Below are positions 1-6,901 of a stretch of DNA of 7,399 nucleotides, piece after piece. The translations under genes were made by a program, and so were the position numbers. Source of the DNA: Gammaproteobacteria bacterium (GTDB lineage Bacteria; Pseudomonadota; Gammaproteobacteria; Eutrophobiales; Eutrophobiaceae); the NCBI GenBank assembly GCA_003645215.1, contig QNEM01000096.1, positions 1-7,399 on the forward strand, written 5' to 3'. The notes under the pieces are model-generated. The model ran no database searches. It was not told the origin of the DNA and worked only from the letters and a program-made list of their open reading frames with translations. Position 1 is the stretch's first letter, and each line of letters begins with the position of its first letter.

Positions 1-1
1 C

Positions 2-1513
2 ATACAAAATGGTATAAATGTCATCAATCCCTTTGATGTGAGTAAATTACGTACCCCCGGTTCAAAAATACGTGATGCCCTGGTGCCCGTGGGCATGGTG
101 ACTGCTTCAATTTCACCAACCGATGATTTATCCCTTGAAGGTTTTTACTCCTACAGTTGGAGGAGAACACAGATAGAACCTGTCGGATCTTATTTTTCAA
201 CCAATGACTTTGTGGGTGATGGTGGCAGGAAAGTGATGCTGGGTTTTGGTGGATCTCCATTTGGAGCTGGTTTTATTGGTTCTGACAGGGGCACTTCCTT
301 TGGTGCCTTAACTGCGGCAATCAATGCTGATATTACTGATCCATTACTGGGTGTTTTTGTTCCAGGTGCGGCTCCGAATGGATTGGCGGGTTTTGAACCT
401 GATTTTCTAGGTGTCTTGCGTGGGCCTGATGATCGACCGGATAATGGAGGTGAGTATGGTGTTTCCCTGCGGTACTTTGCTGAAAATCTGAATGCTACGG
501 AATTTGGTTTTTATTTCATAAACCATCATAGCCGAGTACCTATCATTAGTGCGGTAACAGGAACGGATGCAGGGGCGGCTAATGGCGCAGCCGCTGCGGC
601 CTCTATTTCAGATGCTTTGGCAGGTTTCGGTGTTGGTGGTAATACTGCTGCTGCTATTCTTGGAGCGGGTGGCACTGCTGCACAAGTTGGGGCTATTGCC
701 AGTGCCGTGGCCACCGATCAATATGCCAGGACAGCCAATTATATAATTGAGTATCCCGAAGATATCAAACGAGTAGGCCTTAGTTTTAATACCGAGCTAC
801 AAAAATCAGGTGTTGCCCTACAGGGTGAGTATTCCTTTACTCACGATGCCCCTTTACAGGTTGACGATGTCGAGTTGCTGTTCCAGGCATTATGTCCGCT
901 GGCTGCAATAAATCCTGCTATAGGAGTAAATCAGCTTGACCCGGGCTGCGCGAATACAGGAACCAGCCAGTATCTCCCTGGTTTTATTGAACGTAATGTC
1001 AGCCAGGTGCAGATGACTGCAACAAAAGTCCTTGGTCCATTACTTAAAGCCAATCAAGGGGTGTTGATTGGTGAAGTCGGCCTGACTCATGTCCACAATA
1101 TGCCAAGCAAGAGTGATTTACGTCTTAATGGTCCTGGTACCTTTACCAGTGGTAATTCTTTTCAGGCTGGAGCTACGGGCCTTCACGCAGGCAAGGCTGC
1201 TGAAAATGCGGATAATTTTGCCGATGCCACCTCATGGGGTTTTCGAATGGCTGGTCGTTTGACATATAACAATCTCATCGGGCCGGTAAATGTTTCGCCA
1301 AGATTTGCCTTCTCTCAAGATGTTAGTGGTATCACCCCCGGACCCGGAGGAAATTTTGTTGAAGGCCGGCGAGCTATCACGCTGGGTGTGGGTACGGATT
1401 ATCAAAATATAATCCAAGCTGATCTTAGTTACACAAGTTTTCAGGGTGCAGGTCGACATAATTTGTTAAGAGATCGTGATTTTGTCGCCTTTAACCTGAA
1501 TTATTCTTTCTAG
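2..1513 (+). CDS. DUF1302 outer-membrane beta-barrel protein, 5'-truncated by the window edge
   Basis: The reading frame is open to the left edge: before the GTG at 38, twelve in-frame codons encode IQNGINVINPFD, which continues smoothly into VSKLRTPGSKIRDAL. This is an internal DUF1302 motif, so the GTG is not the start. About 503 residues are visible and the signal peptide and N-terminal strands are missing. Family landmarks, counted from the codon at 38, are a LRYFAENLNATEFGFYF segment (144-160), YIIEYPEDIKRVGLSFNT (235-252) and an aromatic C-terminus ending NYSF, the usual beta-barrel assembly signal. Alternating polar/hydrophobic strands dominate. Residues 173-226 form an Ala/Gly-rich, low-complexity insert. 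C286 and C304 flank a short loop and could form a disulphide. DUF1302 proteins are predicted outer-membrane channels and are regularly encoded next to DUF1329 proteins, as here. The substrate is unknown; a role in uptake or export of a hydrophobic compound is inferred. Confidence 0.88.
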   Translation: MQNGINVINPFDVSKLRTPGSKIRDALVPVGMVTASISPTDDLSLEGFYSYSWRRTQIEPVGSYFSTNDFVGDGGRKVMLGFGGSPFGAGFIGSDRGTSFGALTAAINADITDPLLGVFVPGAAPNGLAGFEPDFLGVLRGPDDRPDNGGEYGVSLRYFAENLNATEFGFYFINHHSRVPIISAVTGTDAGAANGAAAAASISDALAGFGVGGNTAAAILGAGGTAAQVGAIASAVATDQYARTANYIIEYPEDIKRVGLSFNTELQKSGVALQGEYSFTHDAPLQVDDVELLFQALCPLAAINPAIGVNQLDPGCANTGTSQYLPGFIERNVSQVQMTATKVLGPLLKANQGVLIGEVGLTHVHNMPSKSDLRLNGPGTFTSGNSFQAGATGLHAGKAAENADNFADATSWGFRMAGRLTYNNLIGPVNVSPRFAFSQDVSGITPGPGGNFVEGRRAITLGVGTDYQNIIQADLSYTSFQGAGRHNLLRDRDFVAFNLNYSF

Positions 1514-1558
1514 ATTTATTCTTTAGATTAGGACTTATTTTTATAGGGTTTATTCTTT
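1501..1558 (+). repeat. Three short direct repeats at the DUF1302 gene end and spacer
   Basis: TTATTCTTT occurs at 1501-1509, 1516-1524 and 1550-1558. The first copy encodes the last residues of the barrel protein, and the other two lie in the spacer before the DUF1329 gene. Copies one and two are each followed by AGATT, with a 2-nt CT insertion in copy one, so they look like a small tandem slippage duplication over the stop codon. The strand is T-rich. No hairpin followed by a T-run is seen, so this is not an intrinsic terminator and co-transcription with the next gene is plausible. Biological meaning is uncertain. Confidence 0.5.
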
Positions 1559-1577
1559 TGGGGTTGAGGAAATCGAA

Positions 1578-2966
1578 ATGATGGATAAAAAAATAAACAT
1601 GATCCTTGCCAAAATACTGACCAGTAGTCTGGCCAGTATTTTTGTCGTGGTTGTCTCCATGCCTGTGAGTGCAGAAATGGCGGCAGATGAAGTTGCGCGA
1701 CTTGGTGTTGACTTGACACCATTGGGTGGTGAGAAGGCCGGCAATGCAGCAGGAACCATCCCCGCCTGGGATGGTGGCATAACCCAGGCACCATCAGGTT
1801 ATACCGCCGGGGGATATTATGTTGATCCCTATGCAGGTGATGGCATTACGGTCACCATTACTTCGGGGAACATGGGGGAACATGCGGATAATCTGACGGA
1901 AGGACATAAGGCACTGCTGAGTACTTATCCTGATAGTTTCAAGATGAATATTTATCCGACACATCGTTCAGCTGCAGCACCACAACACATTTATGATGCA
2001 ACCAAACAAATTGCCGGCACGGCAAAACTCACTGACGATGGTAATGGTGTTACCAATGCGATTGTAGGTACCCCGTTCCCCATTCCCTCCAATGGTCTGG
2101 AGGCCATCTGGAACCACATCCTGAGATGGCGGGCGAATTTTGCAGAACGTAAAATAGCCCAGGCAGTGCCTACCCGCGGGGGTGCATACACACTGGTACA
2201 GTTTTCTGACCAGTTTGACCTTCGATATAATCGAGAAGGGATGACAGCGGCAGAGCTGAAAAATATTATTCTTTATTTCAGGCAGGAGGTTAAAGCGCCA
2301 GCCCGGTTGGCGGGTGGCATTCTTCTGGTGCATGAAACCCTCGATCAGAAGACACAAAATCGTATGGCCTGGCTTTACAATCCGGGGCAACGACGCGTCA
2401 GACGTGCACCAAATGTTGCATTTGATAATCCGGGTACCGCCTCTGATGGCATGAGGACAAACGATCAGTTTGATATGTTCAATGGCAGTCCTGAACGCTA
2501 TAACTGGCAGTTGGTAGGAAAAAAGGAAATCTATGTTCCTTATAATAATTACAAACTACAGGATCCTTCGGTTAAATATAAAGATATTCTAAAGCCTCTG
2601 CACATCAATCCTGAGATCCCTCGCTATGAACTACATCGAGTGTGGGTGGTTGATGCGACCTTGAAAGAAGGGTCAAGACACCTGTACAAGAGACGTACTT
2701 TCTACATAGATGAAGATTCATGGCAGATACTGGCAGTTGATATATATGATAATCGCGATCAACTGTGGAGAGTTTCCGAAGGTTTTGCCATCAATCATTA
2801 CAACGTGCCTAACCTGTGGACGACACTAGAGGTTCATACGGATATACAGGCAGGACGTTATGTTGCCATTGGCCTGACAAATGAAAGTGAGCCATATAAC
2901 TTCAACGCAAAACTTAGCTCGAGTGATTTCACGCCTGCAGCATTGAGAAGGGCAGGCAAAAGGTAA
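1578..2966 (+). CDS. DUF1329 secreted protein, LolA/LolB-like fold family
   Basis: This is a complete 462-residue protein, the usual length for DUF1329. The start at 1578 is preceded by TGAGGAAA (1565-1572) at good spacing; the adjacent ATG at 1581 is an alternative. Residues 1-32 form a signal peptide with Lys at 4-5, a hydrophobic core IFVVVVSMPV and a likely cut after SA. There is no lipobox cysteine, so the mature protein should be soluble in the periplasm or peripheral to the membrane. Recognisable family blocks are LTPLGGEKAGNAAGTIPAWD (46-65), FPIPSNGLEAIWNH (167-180), YNPGQRRVRRAPNVAFDNPG (267-286), YKRRTFYIDEDSWQI (370-384) and the C-terminal FTPAALRRAGKR. The family is classed with the LolA/LolB-like lipid or lipoprotein binding folds. 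Lying directly after the barrel gene, it is a candidate carrier between the RND pump and the barrel. The carrier role is inference; family membership is firm. Confidence 0.92.
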   Translation: MMDKKINMILAKILTSSLASIFVVVVSMPVSAEMAADEVARLGVDLTPLGGEKAGNAAGTIPAWDGGITQAPSGYTAGGYYVDPYAGDGITVTITSGNMGEHADNLTEGHKALLSTYPDSFKMNIYPTHRSAAAPQHIYDATKQIAGTAKLTDDGNGVTNAIVGTPFPIPSNGLEAIWNHILRWRANFAERKIAQAVPTRGGAYTLVQFSDQFDLRYNREGMTAAELKNIILYFRQEVKAPARLAGGILLVHETLDQKTQNRMAWLYNPGQRRVRRAPNVAFDNPGTASDGMRTNDQFDMFNGSPERYNWQLVGKKEIYVPYNNYKLQDPSVKYKDILKPLHINPEIPRYELHRVWVVDATLKEGSRHLYKRRTFYIDEDSWQILAVDIYDNRDQLWRVSEGFAINHYNVPNLWTTLEVHTDIQAGRYVAIGLTNESEPYNFNAKLSSSDFTPAALRRAGKR

Positions 2967-3014
2967 ATTGGCTTTGCCTAGAGATGGCCAGTTCACGCAT
3001 TGGTCACAAATCAG

Positions 3015-3054
3015 AACGCCTGGTTTTGCATTATTGCAGGCCAGGCGTTTTTAT
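3015..3054 (+). terminator. Intrinsic terminator after the DUF1329 gene
   Basis: A perfect 9-bp stem is formed by AACGCCTGG (3015-3023) and CCAGGCGTT (3041-3049). The loop can fold further through TGCA at 3027-3030 and 3035-3038, which pair around TTAT. The right arm runs into a five-T tract (3048-3052). It lies 48 nt after the DUF1329 stop codon, which fits Rho-independent termination of the barrel-DUF1329 transcript. It therefore separates that pair from the propeller-RND pair, at least in part. On the minus strand there is no equivalent T-run, so it is read as one-directional. Confidence 0.82.
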
Positions 3055-3152
3055 GTCCAGGGATGGACTGGTCGAAAATTGCTCCTGCATTTTCGACACT
3101 TCCGCCATCCATGGCGGTCGTATGTCGCGAGACGCTTATATGGACATAAGCG
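3051..3152. repeat. Palindrome-rich intergenic element (MITE/REP-like or structured RNA candidate)
   Basis: Within about 100 nt there are several perfect inverted repeats. An outer pair, TTATGTCCA (3051-3059) and TGGACATAA (3141-3149), could close the whole element. Inside are GTCGAAAAT (3071-3079) with ATTTTCGAC (3089-3097), and CCGCCA (3102-3107) with TGGCGG (3112-3117) around TCCA. Two shorter hairpins carry GNRA-type loops: GTCCA-GGGA-TGGAC (3055-3068) and GTC-GCGA-GAC (3124-3133). The right end can instead fold as CGCTTAT (3133-3139) with ATAAGCG (3146-3152), which excludes the outer closure. No transposase or convincing protein is encoded. Closed outer termini plus internal hairpins suit a non-autonomous mobile repeat that landed at a terminator. 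A cis-acting leader RNA or small RNA for the downstream propeller gene is the main alternative. The inverted repeats are directly visible; the identity is not established. Confidence 0.5.
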
Positions 3153-3209
3153 GTAGAACGAATCAGGAGACAGAGTCGAGGAAGTCCGAAGCGACGATAC
3201 ATAAGAATA

Positions 3210-4253
3210 ATGACTAAACACATGCGAAGTTCATTTTTGTTGCCCCTCTGCATTCATCAAACGGCAGGCTTCATTTTTTCAATATTCGCCATCATGTTAT
3301 TACCTGCCAGTATTTACGCTGACGATGATTCAACCATGGCCAAGCTTGCTGGTCATTCAATGTTGCTTGATGGCGTGTCCAGAGATGGTTTGATGACTGT
3401 GGTAGGAGAGCGAGGTCATGTGCTCATATCCTCTGATGGTGAACATTGGCAGCAGATCACGGTACCGACAAGGGCAACACTCACAGGGGTGTATTTTCAT
3501 GACAAGTTGAATGGCTGGGTTGTTGGACATGACGCAGTCGTTTTAAGAACCACGGACGGTGGCAAAACCTGGGAAAAGGTCTATTACGATCCTGAAGGAC
3601 AGACCCCACTATTTGATATCTGGTTCAGAGATGAAAAATACGGAATAGCAGTCGGGGCATATGGACTGTACCTTGTCTCAGAAGATGGTGGTGCAAGTTG
3701 GGACATCAGTGAAATGAATGTCAGTATAGAAAAATCAGAAGATGATCCTGATGAAGAAGCAAACAAAGCTGAAGATTATGATGATTTTCTCGATTCATAT
3801 GACCTGCATTTAAACAGTATTGTCCTGGCAGACAATGGCAAGTTATACATCGCTGCAGAGGCAGGTAAGGTTTATCGTTCAGATGATACCGGGGATAGCT
3901 GGGTGCCTTTGGCACCAGACTATATCGGTTCATTTTTTGGTGTATTGCCTGTAACAGGAGATACCGTTCTGGTATTTGGTTTACGAGGGCACATGTTTCG
4001 TTCAGAAGATGCCGGTAAGACCTGGCAGGAAATTGAAACGCCTACACAGGAAATGCTGACCAATGGATTTGTGGTATCAGGAGATGAAATCTATATCACT
4101 GGATTGGGTGGAACAATGCTCAGGAGTAATGATGGAGGCAGAAGTTTTTCATTAGTGGAACAGGGTCACCGTGACGGATTTAATGCAATCATACAAGGTC
4201 CTGATGGTAAATTGGTTACGGTCGGTGAAAAAGGAGTGCACCTGCTACAGTAG
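3210..4253 (+). CDS. Secreted YCF48/BNR-type beta-propeller protein
   Basis: The protein has 347 residues. Residues 1-37 are a signal peptide with basic residues early, a core around AGFIFSIFAIMLLPA and a likely cut at YA/DDD. The mature part carries six Asp-box motifs (S/T-x-D-x-G-x-x-W or close): SSDGEHW (74-80), TTDGGKTW (114-121), SEDGGASW (157-164), SDDTGDSW (224-231), SEDAGKTW (265-272) and SNDGGRSF (306-313). Their spacing suits a six- or seven-bladed propeller like YCF48/HCF136. Those relatives help assemble photosystem II, but nothing here is photosynthetic, so that name would mislead. An acidic stretch (174-193) interrupts the repeats. The start is uncertain: no good ribosome site precedes 3210, an in-frame TAA at 3147 limits extension, and ATG 3222 is the only close alternative. 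It lies 11 nt from the RND gene, so co-transcription is expected. An assembly or partner role for the RND pump is inferred. Confidence 0.9.
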   Translation: MTKHMRSSFLLPLCIHQTAGFIFSIFAIMLLPASIYADDDSTMAKLAGHSMLLDGVSRDGLMTVVGERGHVLISSDGEHWQQITVPTRATLTGVYFHDKLNGWVVGHDAVVLRTTDGGKTWEKVYYDPEGQTPLFDIWFRDEKYGIAVGAYGLYLVSEDGGASWDISEMNVSIEKSEDDPDEEANKAEDYDDFLDSYDLHLNSIVLADNGKLYIAAEAGKVYRSDDTGDSWVPLAPDYIGSFFGVLPVTGDTVLVFGLRGHMFRSEDAGKTWQEIETPTQEMLTNGFVVSGDEIYITGLGGTMLRSNDGGRSFSLVEQGHRDGFNAIIQGPDGKLVTVGEKGVHLLQ

Positions 4254-4264
4254 GCAGGAGAGAT

Positions 4265-6598
4265 ATGTCTGATTCTAAAATAATAAATACTCTCGAAAAA
4301 ATTCTGTTTTCCAACCGTCCGTGGGTGATTGGTTTCTTTGTCATCATTACATTGTTCATGTTTTCATCTGCCTTGAATCTGAAGGTTGATGCGGGATTTT
4401 CAAAACTGCTGCCGCTACAGCATGAATATATGCAGACATTCACCAAACACAGGGAGGAATTTGGTGGAGCGAACCGGATACTCGTTGCCCTGATAGCAAA
4501 AGAGGGTGATATGTTCACCCCTGAATTTTTTGATGCCCTGAAACAGGCAACAGATGATGTGTTCTTTATTGAAGGTGTTGATCGTACCCGGGTAACTTCA
4601 ATATTTACGCCCAATGTCAGGTTCACAGAAGTTGTGGAAGACGGCATCGCCGGGGGCAATGTTGTCCCGGATGATTATGAAAATACTCCGGCAGGGCTGG
4701 CAAAGGTCAAAGAGAATATTATCAAGGCAGGTATTGTTGGCAGATTGGTTGCCAATGACTTTTCCGGAGCACTGATTAGCGCACAACTTCTTGAGTTCAA
4801 TCCAAATACCGGTGAACGACTTGATTATGTAGATGTTGCCAGGCAACTCGAAGAAAATATCAGGCAGAAACATAACAGTACTACTGTCGGAGTGGATATT
4901 GATTATCACATCATTGGTTTTGCCAAGGTGATTGGAGATATCACTGATGGTGCCAGACGCGTTGTGCTTTTTTTCGTAATCGCATTTTTTATTACTGCAC
5001 TGCTTGTTTATATCTATTCACAATCATTCAAGTTAACTATTGTTCCACTCGTCTGTTCATTGGTTGCCGTGGTCTGGCAATTGGGGATACTGCCCTTACT
5101 TGGCTTTGGTATCGATCCCATGTCAATACTGGTTCCGTTTCTGATCTTTGCTATCGGCGTCAGCCACGGTGTGCAGATGATAAGTTCTTTCAGATCAGAA
5201 GTTTTTCTTGGTAATAGCAGTCTGGATTCTGCAAAGATCAGTTTCAGGCGGTTACTGGTGCCCGGTGCCATCGCACTGGTCAGTGACACCATCGGTTTTA
5301 TCACTATCCTGTTAATTGATATTGAAATCATTCAGGAAATGGCAATCACAGCGAGTCTCGGTGTGGCTGTAATTATTCTGACCAATCTTTTTCTGTTACC
5401 GGTGCTGGTCTCTTATATTAATCTGGGTGAAGACTATAGAAGTAAGTTAGAGAGTCGTGCATCTAAACTGTTACCTTTATGGAGGAAACTGGCACGTGTT
5501 ACGGAACGTGGACCGGCAATTAAAATTATTCTGGTCGCCTTTGTTTTACTTGGCTTCGGTATCTGGAAAGGGGCCGATATCAGGATAGGAGATCTACATC
5601 GAGGCGTGCCAGAGTTGCATGGAGATTCCCAATATAATATCGATACTGATGTTATCTCTGAACGTTTCTCCATTGGGGTTGATCTGATTTCAGTGATTGT
5701 TGAGACCATCCCGGAAGGCTGTATCAATTATGATGTGATGGATACCATAGACCGTTTTGAATGGACCATGAGAAATGTCGATGGTGTGCAATCTGTCATT
5801 GCCTTGCCGACTGTGGCCAAACGTATCAACGCCGGCTGGAATGAAGGCAATGTAAAATGGCAGGTCCTGCCAAGAAATCAATCAGTGTTGGTACAATCTG
5901 TGTCTTATGTACCGACATCTTCAGGTTTGTTAAATAACGATTGCAGTGTTATTCCTGTTTTGATTTTTACCAGGGATCATAAAGCAGAAACTATTACTAA
6001 TATTGTCGATAACATAAAGTCTTTTAGAGAAGAATTTAATTCAGAGTCAATAAAATTTAATCTGGCCACGGGCAATGTTGGTGTGATGGCAGCAACCAAT
6101 GAGGAAGTAGATGCTGCCCAGTTTCCGATTTTACTCTATGTTTTTTCTGCAATTATCATTTTGTGTCTGCTGACCTTCCGATCTATCGCCGGTACCCTGT
6201 GCATTGTCATTCCACTGGCTTTGGTTTCATTGCTGGCTTATGCCTTGATGACTGTTCTGGAGATTGGTCTGAAGGTGAATACCTTGCCGGTTGTCGCATT
6301 GGGTGTAGGTGTAGGTGTCGATTATGGTATCTATATCTATAGCCGACTTGATAGCTTACTCAAGAGCGGTAAATCACTCACGGAAGCCTATGCTGAAACG
6401 TTACAGATTACGGGTTCAGGCGTCATCTTTACCGGGATCACCCTGGCCATTGGTGTTGTCACCTGGATATTTTCACCGCTTAAATTTCAGGCAGATATGG
6501 GCATACTGTTAACATTTATGTTCCTGGTGAATATGCTTGGCGCTATATTACTGCTACCCGCATTGGCTAATATCCTGGTGAAGTCTGAAAAGAAATAA
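4265..6598 (+). CDS. MMPL-type RND superfamily inner-membrane transporter
   Basis: The protein has 777 residues with the duplicated RND layout. TM1 is near 20-38, a periplasmic domain spans about 39-229, TM2-TM6 lie between about 231 and 384, TM7 is near 417-434, a second periplasmic domain spans about 435-618, and TM8-TM12 run from about 619 to 769. TM10 holds GVGVDYGIYIY with the Asp-Tyr pair D686-Y687, the proton-relay signature of MMPL proteins. The matching TM4 site reads AIGVSHGVQM, so S300-H301 stand where Asp-Tyr is expected; D341 in TM5 is a nearby acidic residue. The second periplasmic domain has C486 and C560, which may form a disulphide. AGGAG at 4256-4260 lies just before the ATG. 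MMPL and HpnN-like relatives export lipids and other hydrophobic molecules using the proton gradient. No membrane-fusion protein or TolC partner is encoded here. The neighbouring DUF1329, DUF1302 and propeller proteins are the likely partners. Confidence 0.93.
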   Translation: MSDSKIINTLEKILFSNRPWVIGFFVIITLFMFSSALNLKVDAGFSKLLPLQHEYMQTFTKHREEFGGANRILVALIAKEGDMFTPEFFDALKQATDDVFFIEGVDRTRVTSIFTPNVRFTEVVEDGIAGGNVVPDDYENTPAGLAKVKENIIKAGIVGRLVANDFSGALISAQLLEFNPNTGERLDYVDVARQLEENIRQKHNSTTVGVDIDYHIIGFAKVIGDITDGARRVVLFFVIAFFITALLVYIYSQSFKLTIVPLVCSLVAVVWQLGILPLLGFGIDPMSILVPFLIFAIGVSHGVQMISSFRSEVFLGNSSLDSAKISFRRLLVPGAIALVSDTIGFITILLIDIEIIQEMAITASLGVAVIILTNLFLLPVLVSYINLGEDYRSKLESRASKLLPLWRKLARVTERGPAIKIILVAFVLLGFGIWKGADIRIGDLHRGVPELHGDSQYNIDTDVISERFSIGVDLISVIVETIPEGCINYDVMDTIDRFEWTMRNVDGVQSVIALPTVAKRINAGWNEGNVKWQVLPRNQSVLVQSVSYVPTSSGLLNNDCSVIPVLIFTRDHKAETITNIVDNIKSFREEFNSESIKFNLATGNVGVMAATNEEVDAAQFPILLYVFSAIIILCLLTFRSIAGTLCIVIPLALVSLLAYALMTVLEIGLKVNTLPVVALGVGVGVDYGIYIYSRLDSLLKSGKSLTEAYAETLQITGSGVIFTGITLAIGVVTWIFSPLKFQADMGILLTFMFLVNMLGAILLLPALANILVKSEKK

Positions 6599-6638
6599 CC
6601 ATATTAATTCTTGTTGTTACTGATCCCAATCCACAGCT

Positions 6639-6893
6639 ATGAATGACTGGTTCGTTTACATCGTTCGTTGTGCAGACGACAGTCTGTATACAGGTATTAC
6701 CAAAGATGTGGATAGAAGAATCCAGGAACATAACGCAGGTGATAAATTGGCTGCCAAATATACCAGGGCCAGACTCCCTGTTGTCCTGGTGCATCAAGAG
6801 CCATGTGAATCACGTTCTGCAGCAACAAAGCGTGAAATCGAGATAAAGCTTTTAAGTCGAAAGGATAAAAAAATTCTTTTGGGTAAAGAATAA
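6639..6893 (+). CDS. Small GIY-YIG domain protein (UPF0213/YhbQ-like)
   Basis: The protein has 84 residues and is essentially one GIY-YIG domain. The signature is FVYIVRC (5-11) followed by LYTGIT (16-21), with Y7 and Y17 as the paired tyrosines. Other conserved positions are R26/R27, the EHN at 30-32, KYTRARLPV (40-48) and the helix ATKREIEIK with E66 as the likely metal ligand. All core catalytic positions expected for the family seem present. Stand-alone proteins of this type are often annotated as endonucleases; YhbQ-like members have been linked to DNA repair, but a cellular role cannot be assigned here. An in-frame TGA at 6621 leaves ATG 6639 as the only sensible start, although no clear ribosome site precedes it. 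It follows the RND gene by 40 nt with no terminator between, so read-through is possible, but a functional link to the transport cluster is not expected. Confidence 0.9.
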   Translation: MNDWFVYIVRCADDSLYTGITKDVDRRIQEHNAGDKLAAKYTRARLPVVLVHQEPCESRSAATKREIEIKLLSRKDKKILLGKE

Positions 6894-6901
6894 CCAACCG
6901 G

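Noticed and set aside
526..714. Minus-strand open frame rich in Ala and Pro
   Set aside because: It is the reverse shadow of the Ala/Gly-rich insert of the DUF1302 gene, with no independent support.
1968..2390. Minus-strand open frame of 140 codons inside the DUF1329 gene
   Set aside because: It is antisense to a strongly conserved coding region and has no recognisable domain or ribosome site.
3166..3200. GAGGAAGTCCGAAG resembles the GAGGAAAGTCCG block of bacterial RNase P RNA
   Set aside because: None of the other conserved RNase P RNA parts follow, and the propeller gene starts within 30 nt. A chance match.
3175..3203. TACATA at 3198 as a promoter -10 box for the propeller gene
   Set aside because: No -35 match at the right distance, and the transcript would start about at the start codon.
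2968..3217. Overlapping short open frames of 62 and 77 codons in the region between the DUF1329 and propeller genes
   Set aside because: They overlap each other in different frames and cross the terminator and palindromes. They lack signal, domain or ribosome-site support. The hairpins explain the sequence better.
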